From contig CAJTOI010000003.1 in NCBI GenBank assembly GCA_910577925.1, positions 1 through 64,000 on the forward strand: a stretch of DNA of 64,000 bases, given 5' to 3'. Shown one piece after another: positions 1-7,838 of this stretch (within the stretch, counting starts at the first letter, position 1; the number at the start of each line of letters is the position of its first letter). Made by a program: the position numbers and the translations under genes. The notes under the pieces were generated by a model. That model saw only the letters and a list, made by a program, of their open reading frames with translations, made no database searches and was not told the origin of the DNA. The DNA comes from an uncultured Roseburia sp. Its GTDB lineage: Bacteria; Bacillota; Clostridia; Lachnospirales; Lachnospiraceae.

Positions 1-703
1 CATCAAATAAACTCATCATTATCGTTACTACCTCCAATTCTCGGCTAATCAAATATTCTCTTAGGATATTCCTATCTTTGCAAATACGGATCGTTTCTTT
101 AACAGTCTGTTCTGTCATTCCATACAGCTTTCTCTGTTCATCAAAAACTTTACAGAAAATGATGTATTGATTGATAATGTCCTCTGTATCGCTCTCATAA
201 ATGACCTTTGCTCTTACCTCAATATCTATATCTGCTCCGTCAAAAAACTCTTGCGACAAAGATATTATATCGGGTTTTTTACCTTTATTTCCCGTATAGA
301 TAATATACAATTCGGGTTTAGGCATTTTGACCTTTGTACTCTTATATAGACTCTGAGATGTCCTTTCAAAATATTCATGATAACTCTGTGCTAAATACAG
401 TAATATTCTGATTAAGATATTTACCGTCCAACTGGATTGCGCTTCTAACAACAAAAGCAATCTGTTGTTACCTACCATTATGCCCAAATCATTATAGAGG
501 TTATCTGTCAAAACATTGTCTATCGTTACAATATCCAGCGTGTCCTCTGTTGCGTCTGTATCCTCTGGGTGTAATGTCTTATACAGTTTCAGCAAATTCT
601 TTTTATCTTGGAAAAGGTCTAAAAACACACTATTTTTTGCAGTACGCTTTGCCATGGGACGTGTCGCATTGACTTCCTGCGTCTGTTTTGTATCGTCCGA
701 CAC
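1..703 (-). CDS. Rpn family PD-(D/E)XK nuclease/putative transposase, partial
   Basis: An open frame of 234 codons runs off the left edge, so the C-terminus is missing. The core reads like the Rpn (recombination-promoting nuclease, formerly YhgA-like transposase) family: an LLLLLEAQSSW stretch, where E-x-Q forms part of the PD-(D/E)XK active site, then an aromatic helix with YLAQSYHEYF and a PKPELYIIYTG strand. Family members are DNA endonucleases thought to promote RecA-independent recombination and are scattered as mobile-like genes. The chosen start is GTG at 703, preceded by GAGGTGG. An in-frame ATG at 655 has no ribosome-binding site. The gene is AT-richer than the carbohydrate locus beside it, which fits transfer. 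Family assignment is fairly sure; the role in this host is not known. Confidence 0.8.
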   Translation of the reverse strand, partial: MSDDTKQTQEVNATRPMAKRTAKNSVFLDLFQDKKNLLKLYKTLHPEDTDATEDTLDIVTIDNVLTDNLYNDLGIMVGNNRLLLLLEAQSSWTVNILIRILLYLAQSYHEYFERTSQSLYKSTKVKMPKPELYIIYTGNKGKKPDIISLSQEFFDGADIDIEVRAKVIYESDTEDIINQYIIFCKVFDEQRKLYGMTEQTVKETIRICKDRNILREYLISRELEVVTIMMSLFD

Positions 704-815
704 CTTACCACCTCGATTTCTAAAAATCTGTGACGCAAGCTACGATATATCCTACTCCTGTCACACTTCAATTATACAAAAAAGCGCCTATCTTTACAAT
801 AAAATTCACATTAAA

Positions 816-1043
816 TGCATAGTATTCGTTGATTACGTCACGGAACGGAAGGAAATCATCATCAAATCCCGAACCTGTGTCAACACCCTCATTGACTGCG
901 ATTAGCCTTACATTCGCCCTGCGCAACTGTTCCCGCAACATTCCCATCTGCACATAATTTCTTCTCAGACGGCTCATATCTTTTACAATAATTGTTCCGA
1001 TATTTCCCTTTTCAACTTCGGCAAGCATGTTAAGAAGTCTTTT
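816..1043 (-). pseudogene. Large serine recombinase remnant (TnpX/Tn4451-type)
   Basis: About 75 residues match the catalytic domain of large serine recombinases from conjugative or mobilizable transposons. Recognisable parts are a GTIIVKDMSRL strand, a region around REQLRRANVRLIAVNEGVD, and DDFLPFRDVINEYYA. The normal N-terminus with the catalytic serine is absent. Homology stops abruptly after EYYA, where arginines such as DTSRK would follow, and the whole recombinase and zinc-ribbon C-terminus is missing. The longer open frame 768-1100 adds unrelated residues at both ends. It overlaps the 3' end of the neighbouring truncated esterase on the same strand. It is a footprint of a mobile element, not a working enzyme. 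Confidence 0.8.
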
Positions 1044-1062
1044 ATATTTTATAACTCCTCTT

Positions 1063-1785
1063 TCAGAACGGATTCCCGGAATCGGTTTCTTCAAGATCAA
1101 AGAAATGATTCAGCGCTTCTTCAATAGATAAATCCCAGAACCTCCATTCGTGCGCATATCCCGGTTTATCAAACCAGTGCACAGCAAGGCCGATTTCCCG
1201 GCAATGCTCCTGAAAGATCAGATACCGATCATAAAGCATGGCGTCATTGTGTCCGAGAGCAAACATAAGCTTCGGAAGTTCGCCGGTTTTGGCCTTTTCG
1301 TCAATGATCCGCCACACATTTTCTTCTGAGTTACAGTAAGCATCCCAGCCGCCGGCATTTTCGATGGAATCCGCCACACGCTCGTTCGTCGGATCCATCA
1401 TGATACATGCGTGACCGACGCGGAAGTCGTCAAAGTTCATGGGGACGGCGGAAAGTACGGCGGCGGCACAGAAAAGCTCCGGATGATTTATCGCAAATTT
1501 GATGGTTCCGCGCCCGCCCATGGACAGCCCGGCAATGAAATTGTCTTCCCGCTTGTCGGAAACCGGAAGCCAGCCGTAGATGAGCGGCATAAGTTCTTTT
1601 GTGAAATAATCGTACATGTGGTAACCCATCATAGCTTTCGGCCAGTTGGAGTAATTCGAGTTCATCGCGGAGGGCATGACAACGACAATGCCCTTTTCCT
1701 CGGCGTATAATTCAATATTGGTTTTTCGAATCCAGTCGGTATGATCGCCGTAGGTTCCGTGTAATAACCACAGGACTTTGTATTT
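1063..1785 (-). pseudogene. Alpha/beta-hydrolase esterase (tributyrin/S-formylglutathione esterase-like), 5'-truncated
   Basis: The frame encodes an esterase D/tributyrin esterase-like hydrolase. It has a WLLHGTYGDHTDW oxyanion-hole region, the nucleophile elbow GLSMGG, the acid-bearing segment around ALGHNDAMLYDRY and a C-terminal YAHEWRFWD with the catalytic His. The 35-45 residues that normally precede the LLHG strand are missing. An in-frame TAA lies at 1786-1788, immediately upstream of the first recognisable residues, and no ATG, GTG or TTG follows until ATG 1677, which is past the oxyanion hole. A GGAGG lies just upstream, so the start codon and first strand appear deleted. It was probably the last gene of the minus-strand permease/esterase operon. 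The 3' end abuts the recombinase remnant. Confidence 0.7.
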
Positions 1786-1796
1786 TTACCTCCGTT

Positions 1797-2864
1797 TTAC
1801 TTTTTCTGACTGGTCAGCCAGTCCATAATGCCGTGTTCGTTGTTGTAGGTAAGCACCCAGGCATTGTGATTTTCCGTAAATTTCTCCATCGGCGGCAGAT
1901 CGGGGTCCGCAAACCCGTATTTTTCAAATTCCTCCGGCGCATAAAGCGTCAGTCTTGCATGTTTGTTTCCGCGGTCTTTTAACTCCATGATCGCGTCGAC
2001 GATATATTTGTGGCGGAAGAAGGTGTGGTCGACATAGGCGGTGGAGACCCAGATTTTTGCATCCGTAAGTGAGCGCAGAATGTTGTAGGTGTCCGGCATC
2101 ATAGAAGGACAGACCGGCGCGCACGCCGCAAAGAGATCGCCGGCGGTACTCATGGCGCGGATCGCTCCGCAGCCGCCCATACTCATTCCGGTGACAAATA
2201 CCCGGTCGGCATCTACTCTGCCGTCCGCAATCATTTTGCGGATCACATCACAGCATTTGGAGATGTATTCCCGTTGCCAGCCGCAGCCTTCTTTGATTGT
2301 CGTGGTGTAAAAGGTGTTGTGAAATACGACAGACGGGTCCGGGAGCATATCCGCAATGTTTCCCGGCGCCTGCGGCGCAAACACATACATATCCGGATAA
2401 GATTCCGCGATTTTCAGCGCTCCGAGTGTGGCGGCCATGTGCAGTTTGTTGTCCCGGCCGCATTCGCCGCCGCCGTGTAAAAAGAAAATAAGCGGTCTTG
2501 GGCCGAAGGCCGCCGGCGTGTAAAGGCGGTAGATGACATCCCCGTCGGAAAGGGCTTCAAATTTATCCAGATCTTTTACATGCACATCGTCCAGGGGAAT
2601 ATCTTTTTTGGAAAAAACCAGCTCCGAATCACCGCGCCGGACAGTCAGCCGGAAGTCTCCGTTATAGTAGATCGGATCAATGGTGCAGTGATAGCTGCCG
2701 TCTGTCTCCTCGAAGGTGCGGATCTGTCTCGAAGTGCTTTTATCGCCCAGATAAGCGGTCAGATGAAAGCAGTCGGCGGACAGCCCCGCAGGGGCGCCTT
2801 CCAGTGTGAAGGCGGTAAACTCCCAGCCTCTGTTTTTGACTTCTGTATCAATTGACATTTTCAT
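1797..2864 (-). CDS. Alpha/beta-hydrolase esterase (PHB depolymerase/PET hydrolase-like family)
   Basis: This is a 355-residue two-part protein. The first ~120 residues are beta-rich and of unknown fold. The rest is an alpha/beta-hydrolase with an oxyanion loop LIFFLHGGGECGRDN, nucleophile elbow GMSMGG and a late NHNAWV His segment. No signal peptide is seen, so it is probably cytoplasmic and would deacylate an imported substrate (inference). I start at ATG 2864, which follows GAGGAGGG. The upstream in-frame ATG at 2897 lies before that ribosome-binding site. It sits 45 bp downstream of an ABC permease in the same direction and probably belongs to that operon. The substrate (acetyl, feruloyl or other ester) cannot be told from sequence. 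Confidence 0.8.
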   Translation of the reverse strand: MKMSIDTEVKNRGWEFTAFTLEGAPAGLSADCFHLTAYLGDKSTSRQIRTFEETDGSYHCTIDPIYYNGDFRLTVRRGDSELVFSKKDIPLDDVHVKDLDKFEALSDGDVIYRLYTPAAFGPRPLIFFLHGGGECGRDNKLHMAATLGALKIAESYPDMYVFAPQAPGNIADMLPDPSVVFHNTFYTTTIKEGCGWQREYISKCCDVIRKMIADGRVDADRVFVTGMSMGGCGAIRAMSTAGDLFAACAPVCPSMMPDTYNILRSLTDAKIWVSTAYVDHTFFRHKYIVDAIMELKDRGNKHARLTLYAPEEFEKYGFADPDLPPMEKFTENHNAWVLTYNNEHGIMDWLTSQKK

Positions 2865-2909
2865 AAGAATTGTTTCCCTCCTCTGTCTTATTATCATACA
2901 GTCCCGGAA

Positions 2910-3791
2910 TCAGCCTTTGACGGCCCCTACGGTAATACCCTTGGCGAAAGATTTCTGGAAGAACGGGTATGCGCAGAGAATCGGTATAATTGCAATTACG
3001 GCAATCGCCATTCGGATGCTGACGCTCGGAAGCGATTTTACCGAGATACTCGGATCGGAATGGGACTGGAGGAACTGGATATTGCTGATTACGGTATTCA
3101 GATAGTTCTGGATTCCGTAGAGATCACGTCTGGTCGTGATAAAGTAGACACCGTTTGTCCAGTTGTTCCAGTAGGCAATCGCGGACATAAGTCCGATGGT
3201 TCCGATGATCGGGGTGGACATCGGCAGGACCACTTTGACGAGCGTTAAAAACTCGCCGGCGCCGTCAATGTGAGCGGCCTCTATGACTTCGTCCGGAACA
3301 TTTGTGGTGATATAGGTTCTTACCATAATGACAAAAAACGCATTCATCAGAAGGTACGGAACGATAAGGCCTGCCAGGGTATCCGTTATGTGTAAGAATT
3401 TTGAGTAAACAATGTAAGTAGGAACAAAACCGCCGTTAAACAGCATGGTAAAGAAAAGGAAGAAAGAAAGACCGGTTCTTCCGGGCAGATCCTTTCTTGA
3501 AAGCGGGTACGCAAACAGCATGGTCATCGTAACGCTTAAAACGGTTCCGATGCCCGTGATGAGAAAACTCATCCCGTAGGAGCGCAGAATGGCATCCCGG
3601 ACACTCCACAGGTAGCGGTATGCTTCGGTCGAAAACTCGGAAGGCCAGAACTTGTACCCGTTTAAAGTGAGCGCCTGCTCTGATGTAAACGAACTTGCGA
3701 CCAGAAGAATGAACGGCGCGATACAGGCGACAACAAGAAACACCATGATGAGCGTTGTGAAAAAACGAAAAATTTTACTGTTGAATATCAT
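2910..3791 (-). CDS. Carbohydrate ABC transporter permease, CUT1 MalG/LplC type
   Basis: This is a 293-residue inner-membrane permease with about six hydrophobic segments. The EAA loop that contacts the ATPase is visible as EVIEAAHIDGAGEFLTL followed by VLPMSTP. The C-terminus GITVGAVKG is typical of LplC/YtcP permeases. ATG 3791 is preceded by AGGAGG at good spacing; upstream in-frame ATGs run through the neighbouring gene. It is the second permease of a pair, 19 bp after the MalF-type partner. No ATPase gene lies nearby, which is common for CUT1 systems served by a shared MsmK-like ATPase. The likely binding protein is the divergent gene at 4972. Substrate is presumably an oligosaccharide. 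Confidence 0.9.
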   Translation of the reverse strand: MIFNSKIFRFFTTLIMVFLVVACIAPFILLVASSFTSEQALTLNGYKFWPSEFSTEAYRYLWSVRDAILRSYGMSFLITGIGTVLSVTMTMLFAYPLSRKDLPGRTGLSFFLFFTMLFNGGFVPTYIVYSKFLHITDTLAGLIVPYLLMNAFFVIMVRTYITTNVPDEVIEAAHIDGAGEFLTLVKVVLPMSTPIIGTIGLMSAIAYWNNWTNGVYFITTRRDLYGIQNYLNTVISNIQFLQSHSDPSISVKSLPSVSIRMAIAVIAIIPILCAYPFFQKSFAKGITVGAVKG

Positions 3792-3810
3792 AGTAGAAAC
3801 CTCCTGATTT

Positions 3811-4743
3811 TTAGAATAAACTGCTTTCCTTGTCAATTTTTGATACGACTTTATTTGCGGTAAGGACACAGATAAAACCGAGGAATGACTGCAGGAAACC
3901 GCCGGCAGTAGAACGGCCGATATCGTTGAGCTCCATAAGGCCCCGGAAGACATACGTGTCGATTGTCTGGGTCGTATCATACAAAAGCCCGGAATTCTGC
4001 GGAACCTGATAGAAAAGACCGAAATCAGAATAACAGATTCTTCCGACCGCCAAGAGAATCAGCGTGATAATGGTGGGCTTTAAAGCGGGAAGCGTGATAT
4101 GCCGGATCTGAGCCCAGATACTTGCACCGTCCACAACGGCCGCTTCATAATAGGATTTATCAATCCCGATCAATGTGGAATAATACAGGATGGACGAATA
4201 TCCGAAACTGATCCACAGGTAAACGACAGTCAGAATGACGGGCCAATATTTCGCCTCGTTATACCAGCTGATCGGATCGAGCCCCAGAGCGGGAAGTACG
4301 GTCATATTCATAAAACCGTTTCCGCCGCTTAAGAAAGCATATACAATGTAGCTTACGATAACGGTTGAGAGCAGGTAGGGGATCAGAATAACGATCTGGC
4401 TGAATCTCTTGAAAAATTTGTGGGCAAGGGAATCAAGGGCGATCGCGACGATAATTCCGAGCAGATTTCCCAAAATAATAAACGCGAGATTATAGCCGAT
4501 CGTATTTCGGAACATAATGAAAGCGTCCTTTGTGCTGAACAGGAATTTAAAGTTATCCAGAGCGCACCACGGGCTTGCAAAGTATCCAAGACGATAATCG
4601 ATTTTCTTGAATGCCAGAAGAAGGCCGAACATCGGCGCGTAATTGTTGACGATCAGATAGATGATTCCGGGCAAAAGCATAAGATACAGCGGAAAATATC
4701 TTTTCAGCTTTGCAAGCTTATGTGCTTTACTTTTTTTATTCAT
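3811..4743 (-). CDS. Carbohydrate ABC transporter permease, CUT1 MalF/LplB type
   Basis: This is a 310-residue permease with six predicted membrane helices. The opening RYFPLYLMLLPGIIYLIVNNY followed by APMFG is characteristic of LplB/YtcO-like permeases. The EAA loop SYYEAAVVDGASIWAQIRHI precedes TLPALKP. ATG 4743 has GAGGAGG nine bases upstream, while the frame stays open upstream only as non-homologous sequence. It is first in the minus-strand operon and divergent from the binding-protein gene across a 228-bp regulatory interval. It forms a heterodimer with the following permease (family knowledge). Confidence 0.9.
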   Translation of the reverse strand: MNKKSKAHKLAKLKRYFPLYLMLLPGIIYLIVNNYAPMFGLLLAFKKIDYRLGYFASPWCALDNFKFLFSTKDAFIMFRNTIGYNLAFIILGNLLGIIVAIALDSLAHKFFKRFSQIVILIPYLLSTVIVSYIVYAFLSGGNGFMNMTVLPALGLDPISWYNEAKYWPVILTVVYLWISFGYSSILYYSTLIGIDKSYYEAAVVDGASIWAQIRHITLPALKPTIITLILLAVGRICYSDFGLFYQVPQNSGLLYDTTQTIDTYVFRGLMELNDIGRSTAGGFLQSFLGFICVLTANKVVSKIDKESSLF

Positions 4744-4799
4744 AGGATCCTCCTCAATAAATAGAAGTTTTTTTGTTAAGCTCAGTATACGATATGGAA

Positions 4800-4836
4800 A
4801 CAGATGCAATCTGTAAAAAAACAGTTGAAACCTGTT
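4800..4836. promoter_or_regulatory. Two tandem short dyads, putative operators
   Basis: The divergent interval between the permease operon and the binding-protein gene carries two small inverted repeats on related half-sites. The first is ACAGA-N5-TCTGT at 4800-4814 and the second is AACAG-N7-CTGTT at 4820-4836. Their centres are 21 bp apart, about two helical turns. A TATACT-like -10 for the permease operon lies just beside them on the minus strand (revcomp of the sequence near 4785-4790). This would suit a regulator controlling one or both directions, but no cognate regulator gene is next door. Confidence 0.4.
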
Positions 4837-4971
4837 ATTTTTTTGACTTTGCCGGAAAAGAATAAAAAAACGACGATTGAGGACAGAAAAACGATAGAAC
4901 CGGGGGACGGAATTTTGATAACATTTGAACATCAACAAAGAATACTTTGATTAAAATTAGGGGGGACATGT

Positions 4972-6546
4972 ATGAAAAGAAAAATTGTTTCTGGAATGCT
5001 TGTGCTGTCAATGGCTGCAAGCCTTATGGCAGGCTGCGGACAAAAGGAAGGGAATGCCGGCGCAGGTGATGCCGGGACGGATTCCACGGCTGCCGCGGAG
5101 GGCGGCGGGAATGCGGCTGTCAGTGATGCCGAACTGCCGGTTGTGAGAGTTCCGTACACAATCATGTTTGACGCGTATGACGAAGCGATTATCGAGGAAG
5201 CGCTCAATGAGATTATGGTGGAGAAAGCGCAGGCGAAGGTTGACCTTGTGGGAATTACGTTCGGTGAGTGGAGCGACCAGTTAAATCTGCTGCTCTCGAC
5301 AGACAGTGAGAACTCGTTGGACCTTTTCAGTTCTTTCTGGTATGCGCCGCTTGCAAACCTTGCTTCCAACGGACAGGCGATGGCGCTCAACGATCTTCTG
5401 GAATCGGACGGACAGGGGATCAAGGAATTGTTCGCGGGAGACCTTGAGGATTACTTAAAATGCGGAACCATTGACGGACAGATTTACGGTATTCCGTGTA
5501 TGTATGCATATTGTACGGAGAATCAGTATCTCGTGCGCGTTGAGGATGCGGAAGCTGCGGGAATTAACTGGGATGAGGTAAATGACTTCCAGTCGATGTC
5601 GGATACGATTCTCAAGTTAAAGGAAGCAAATCCGGATAAATGCTTTGTTCCCGGAGCAACCGATCCGTATTGGGTACCAAAGAGCATCGATTATCTTGGA
5701 GATACCAATTATCTGGGAGTTCTGCTTGATCCGACGAACAGCACAAAGGTTGAGAACTTCTATGAATCGGAGTACTTTACGCATTGGCTTGACTGTGTAA
5801 AACAGTGGTCGGCGGCGGGCGCGATCAGTCCGGACCCGCAGTCCAATACGAATCCGTCCCTTATGAACCTTCTTATGGGTGTGACGGACGGCACGCCCGG
5901 ATATGCGTGGGATGCACAGACGGGGATTAAGAATACGGCTGCGCAGAACGGTATTGAAGTGTGCGGTACGGCGGTTTCGGAAGCGCTTTCCACGACATCC
6001 GATGCGACAACGTATATGTGGCATATCAGTACATTCTCTAAGAACCCGGAGGCTGCAATGAGAGTTCTCAATGTTCTCTACACCGACGCGGAAGCAGCGA
6101 ACATTGTGGCAAACGGCCTTGAGGGACATGAGTACGTGCTTAACGAGAACGGACAGATGTCCTATCCGATGAAAGAGGATGGAACACAGGCGAGCCTGGC
6201 TGACCTCGGCTGGTCGGCGGCATCCATGGCATACTGGCCGAATGTAATGCTCTGCAAGACCTGGGATTATGAGGAACCCGACGTATATGAGAAAATGGCG
6301 GAGAAGAACAAGACCTGCAACAGGTCGCTTGCGCTGGGATTTTCATTTGATTCCGAGCCGGTCCGCGATCAGATTACCGCCTGCAACAATGTGGTTTCCA
6401 AGTACTACTCGTCCCTCACCAACGGTGTGGTTGATATAGACGAAGTACTGCCGCAGTTCCAGGCCGAGTTAAAGACAGCGGGAATCGACGAGATTATCGC
6501 CGAGAAGCAGAGCCAGTTAGATGCATGGCTTGCCGAGAACAAGTAA
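4972..6546 (+). CDS. Extracellular sugar-binding lipoprotein, DUF3502 type
   Basis: This is a 524-residue ABC substrate-binding lipoprotein. A signal peptide ends in the lipobox LMAGC with Cys22 as the lipidated residue, followed by a low-complexity Gly/Ala/Asp/Ser linker. The body is a CUT1-type solute-binding fold, with segments such as IDGQIYGIPCMYAYCTENQY and WHISTFSKNPEAAMRVLN. The C-terminal IDEVLPQF..ELKTAGIDEIIAEKQ part resembles the DUF3502 tail that typically accompanies LplB/LplC permeases. It acts at the outer face of the membrane and should feed the two divergently encoded permeases. A clear terminator follows at 6576, so it can be expressed alone at high level. Confidence 0.9.
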   Translation: MKRKIVSGMLVLSMAASLMAGCGQKEGNAGAGDAGTDSTAAAEGGGNAAVSDAELPVVRVPYTIMFDAYDEAIIEEALNEIMVEKAQAKVDLVGITFGEWSDQLNLLLSTDSENSLDLFSSFWYAPLANLASNGQAMALNDLLESDGQGIKELFAGDLEDYLKCGTIDGQIYGIPCMYAYCTENQYLVRVEDAEAAGINWDEVNDFQSMSDTILKLKEANPDKCFVPGATDPYWVPKSIDYLGDTNYLGVLLDPTNSTKVENFYESEYFTHWLDCVKQWSAAGAISPDPQSNTNPSLMNLLMGVTDGTPGYAWDAQTGIKNTAAQNGIEVCGTAVSEALSTTSDATTYMWHISTFSKNPEAAMRVLNVLYTDAEAANIVANGLEGHEYVLNENGQMSYPMKEDGTQASLADLGWSAASMAYWPNVMLCKTWDYEEPDVYEKMAEKNKTCNRSLALGFSFDSEPVRDQITACNNVVSKYYSSLTNGVVDIDEVLPQFQAELKTAGIDEIIAEKQSQLDAWLAENK

Positions 6547-6575
6547 AATACGACTGGGGAATGAAGTAAGCGTGG

Positions 6576-6603
6576 GGGAGAGGTGCAGACCTCTCCCTTT
6601 TAC
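6576..6603 (+). terminator. Rho-independent terminator after the binding-protein gene
   Basis: A perfect 9-bp stem, GGGAGAGGT with ACCTCTCCC, and a 4-nt loop are followed by a run of Ts, starting 29 bp after the stop codon of the sugar-binding lipoprotein gene. Confidence 0.85.
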
Positions 6604-6653
6604 CTTATAAGGCGCGCCCAAATCCGCACGCTGAAAGGAGCATGATTATAAAA

Positions 6654-7838
6654 ATGAACGACACAAAAGTGGAAACACTCTGGAATAAACATTATATTCT
6701 GGTCTTGACGATTAATCTGTTAAACGCATTCTCGTTTTATATGGTGGCCACGATTCTTTCCAAGTATCTGGTCGGTATCGGAACGACAATTACGATGGCC
6801 GGTTTTATCGTGGGACTTTTCTCTATTACATCGCTGTTCTGCAGACCGTTCAGCGGGATCATGGCCGACCGGCTGAGCAATGTCACGCTTCTTAAATGGA
6901 GCAATATCCTCATGTGCGTCGGCCTGCTCGGGTTTATGGTTACCAAAAATATTCCGCTGCTCATCGTATTTCGAATTATTAACGGGATTGGATTCGCGTT
7001 TGGCGGAACCTGCCAGATGGCGCTCGGAGCCAGGTACATACCCAAGGATAAGATGGGCGAAGGCGTCGGTTATCTGGGGCTTGGCATGGTGGTCGGCTCC
7101 GCGGTCGCTCCCGGTGCGGGGTTGGCGATTGCCGACGCAGTCGGAATGGAGATCACGTTTATCGCTGCCGCAGCGCTGACACTGGCCGCCTTTTTCAGCC
7201 TGTTTTTCTTCCGTGAGGAGAAAAAGCCGTTTGAGGCAAAGAAGATTCGCTTCCGCGATATTTTCGCGACGGAAGCGCTGCCGTATACCTATGTTGCCGG
7301 AATGTTTTCCTTTACCAACGGAATCATTGCATCGTACCTTGTCATGTATGCGGATGAGCTCGGCATAACCGGTATCAGCATCTACTATACGGTGTATGCG
7401 GTCGTGCTGTTTTTGGTACGTCCGTTTTCCGGAAAGCTTATGGATAAAAAGGGAATCCGGGTGACGGTACTCCCGGGGCTTGTGATCACGGCAGCTGCAA
7501 TGCTGGCGCTGGGGGCGGCGAGATCGCTGCCGCTTATTCTTGCGACCGCGGCAATCCGGGCCTTGGGGCAGGGAGCGGCGCAGCCGGCGCTTCAGGCGGG
7601 TTGTATCAATCAGGTCGGAAAAGCAAGGAGCGGCGTAGCCACAAGTACTTATTATCTGGGCGGGGATATCTGCCAGGGCTTCGGGCCAATGATCGGCGGA
7701 GCGATTGTCGGCTGCTTTACAGGGATTTCGGGCTATGTGGCGGTATTTGCACTCTGCGCGGTGCTGCTGCTGGCCGCAGCGGTATATTTTTGGATTTATA
7801 CCGGAAAAAATAAAAACGCAGGAAAAGGGGAGGATTAG
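6654..7838 (+). CDS. Major facilitator superfamily transporter
   Basis: This is a roughly 394-residue MFS protein with 12 predicted membrane helices. The conserved loop between helices 2 and 3 is visible as RPFSGIMADRLSNVTLLK, with the equivalent RPFSGKLMDKKGIRVT in the second half. No subfamily signature is clear to me. The only ribosome-binding site (AAAGGAG, ending 6640) lies one base before ATG 6642 and 13 bases before ATG 6654. The second ATG is therefore preferred, but the choice is weak. The next esterase gene starts directly at the stop codon, indicating translational coupling. It may import a monosaccharide or acid released by the locus, or export a by-product (inference). Confidence 0.85.
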   Translation: MNDTKVETLWNKHYILVLTINLLNAFSFYMVATILSKYLVGIGTTITMAGFIVGLFSITSLFCRPFSGIMADRLSNVTLLKWSNILMCVGLLGFMVTKNIPLLIVFRIINGIGFAFGGTCQMALGARYIPKDKMGEGVGYLGLGMVVGSAVAPGAGLAIADAVGMEITFIAAAALTLAAFFSLFFFREEKKPFEAKKIRFRDIFATEALPYTYVAGMFSFTNGIIASYLVMYADELGITGISIYYTVYAVVLFLVRPFSGKLMDKKGIRVTVLPGLVITAAAMLALGAARSLPLILATAAIRALGQGAAQPALQAGCINQVGKARSGVATSTYYLGGDICQGFGPMIGGAIVGCFTGISGYVAVFALCAVLLLAAAVYFWIYTGKNKNAGKGED

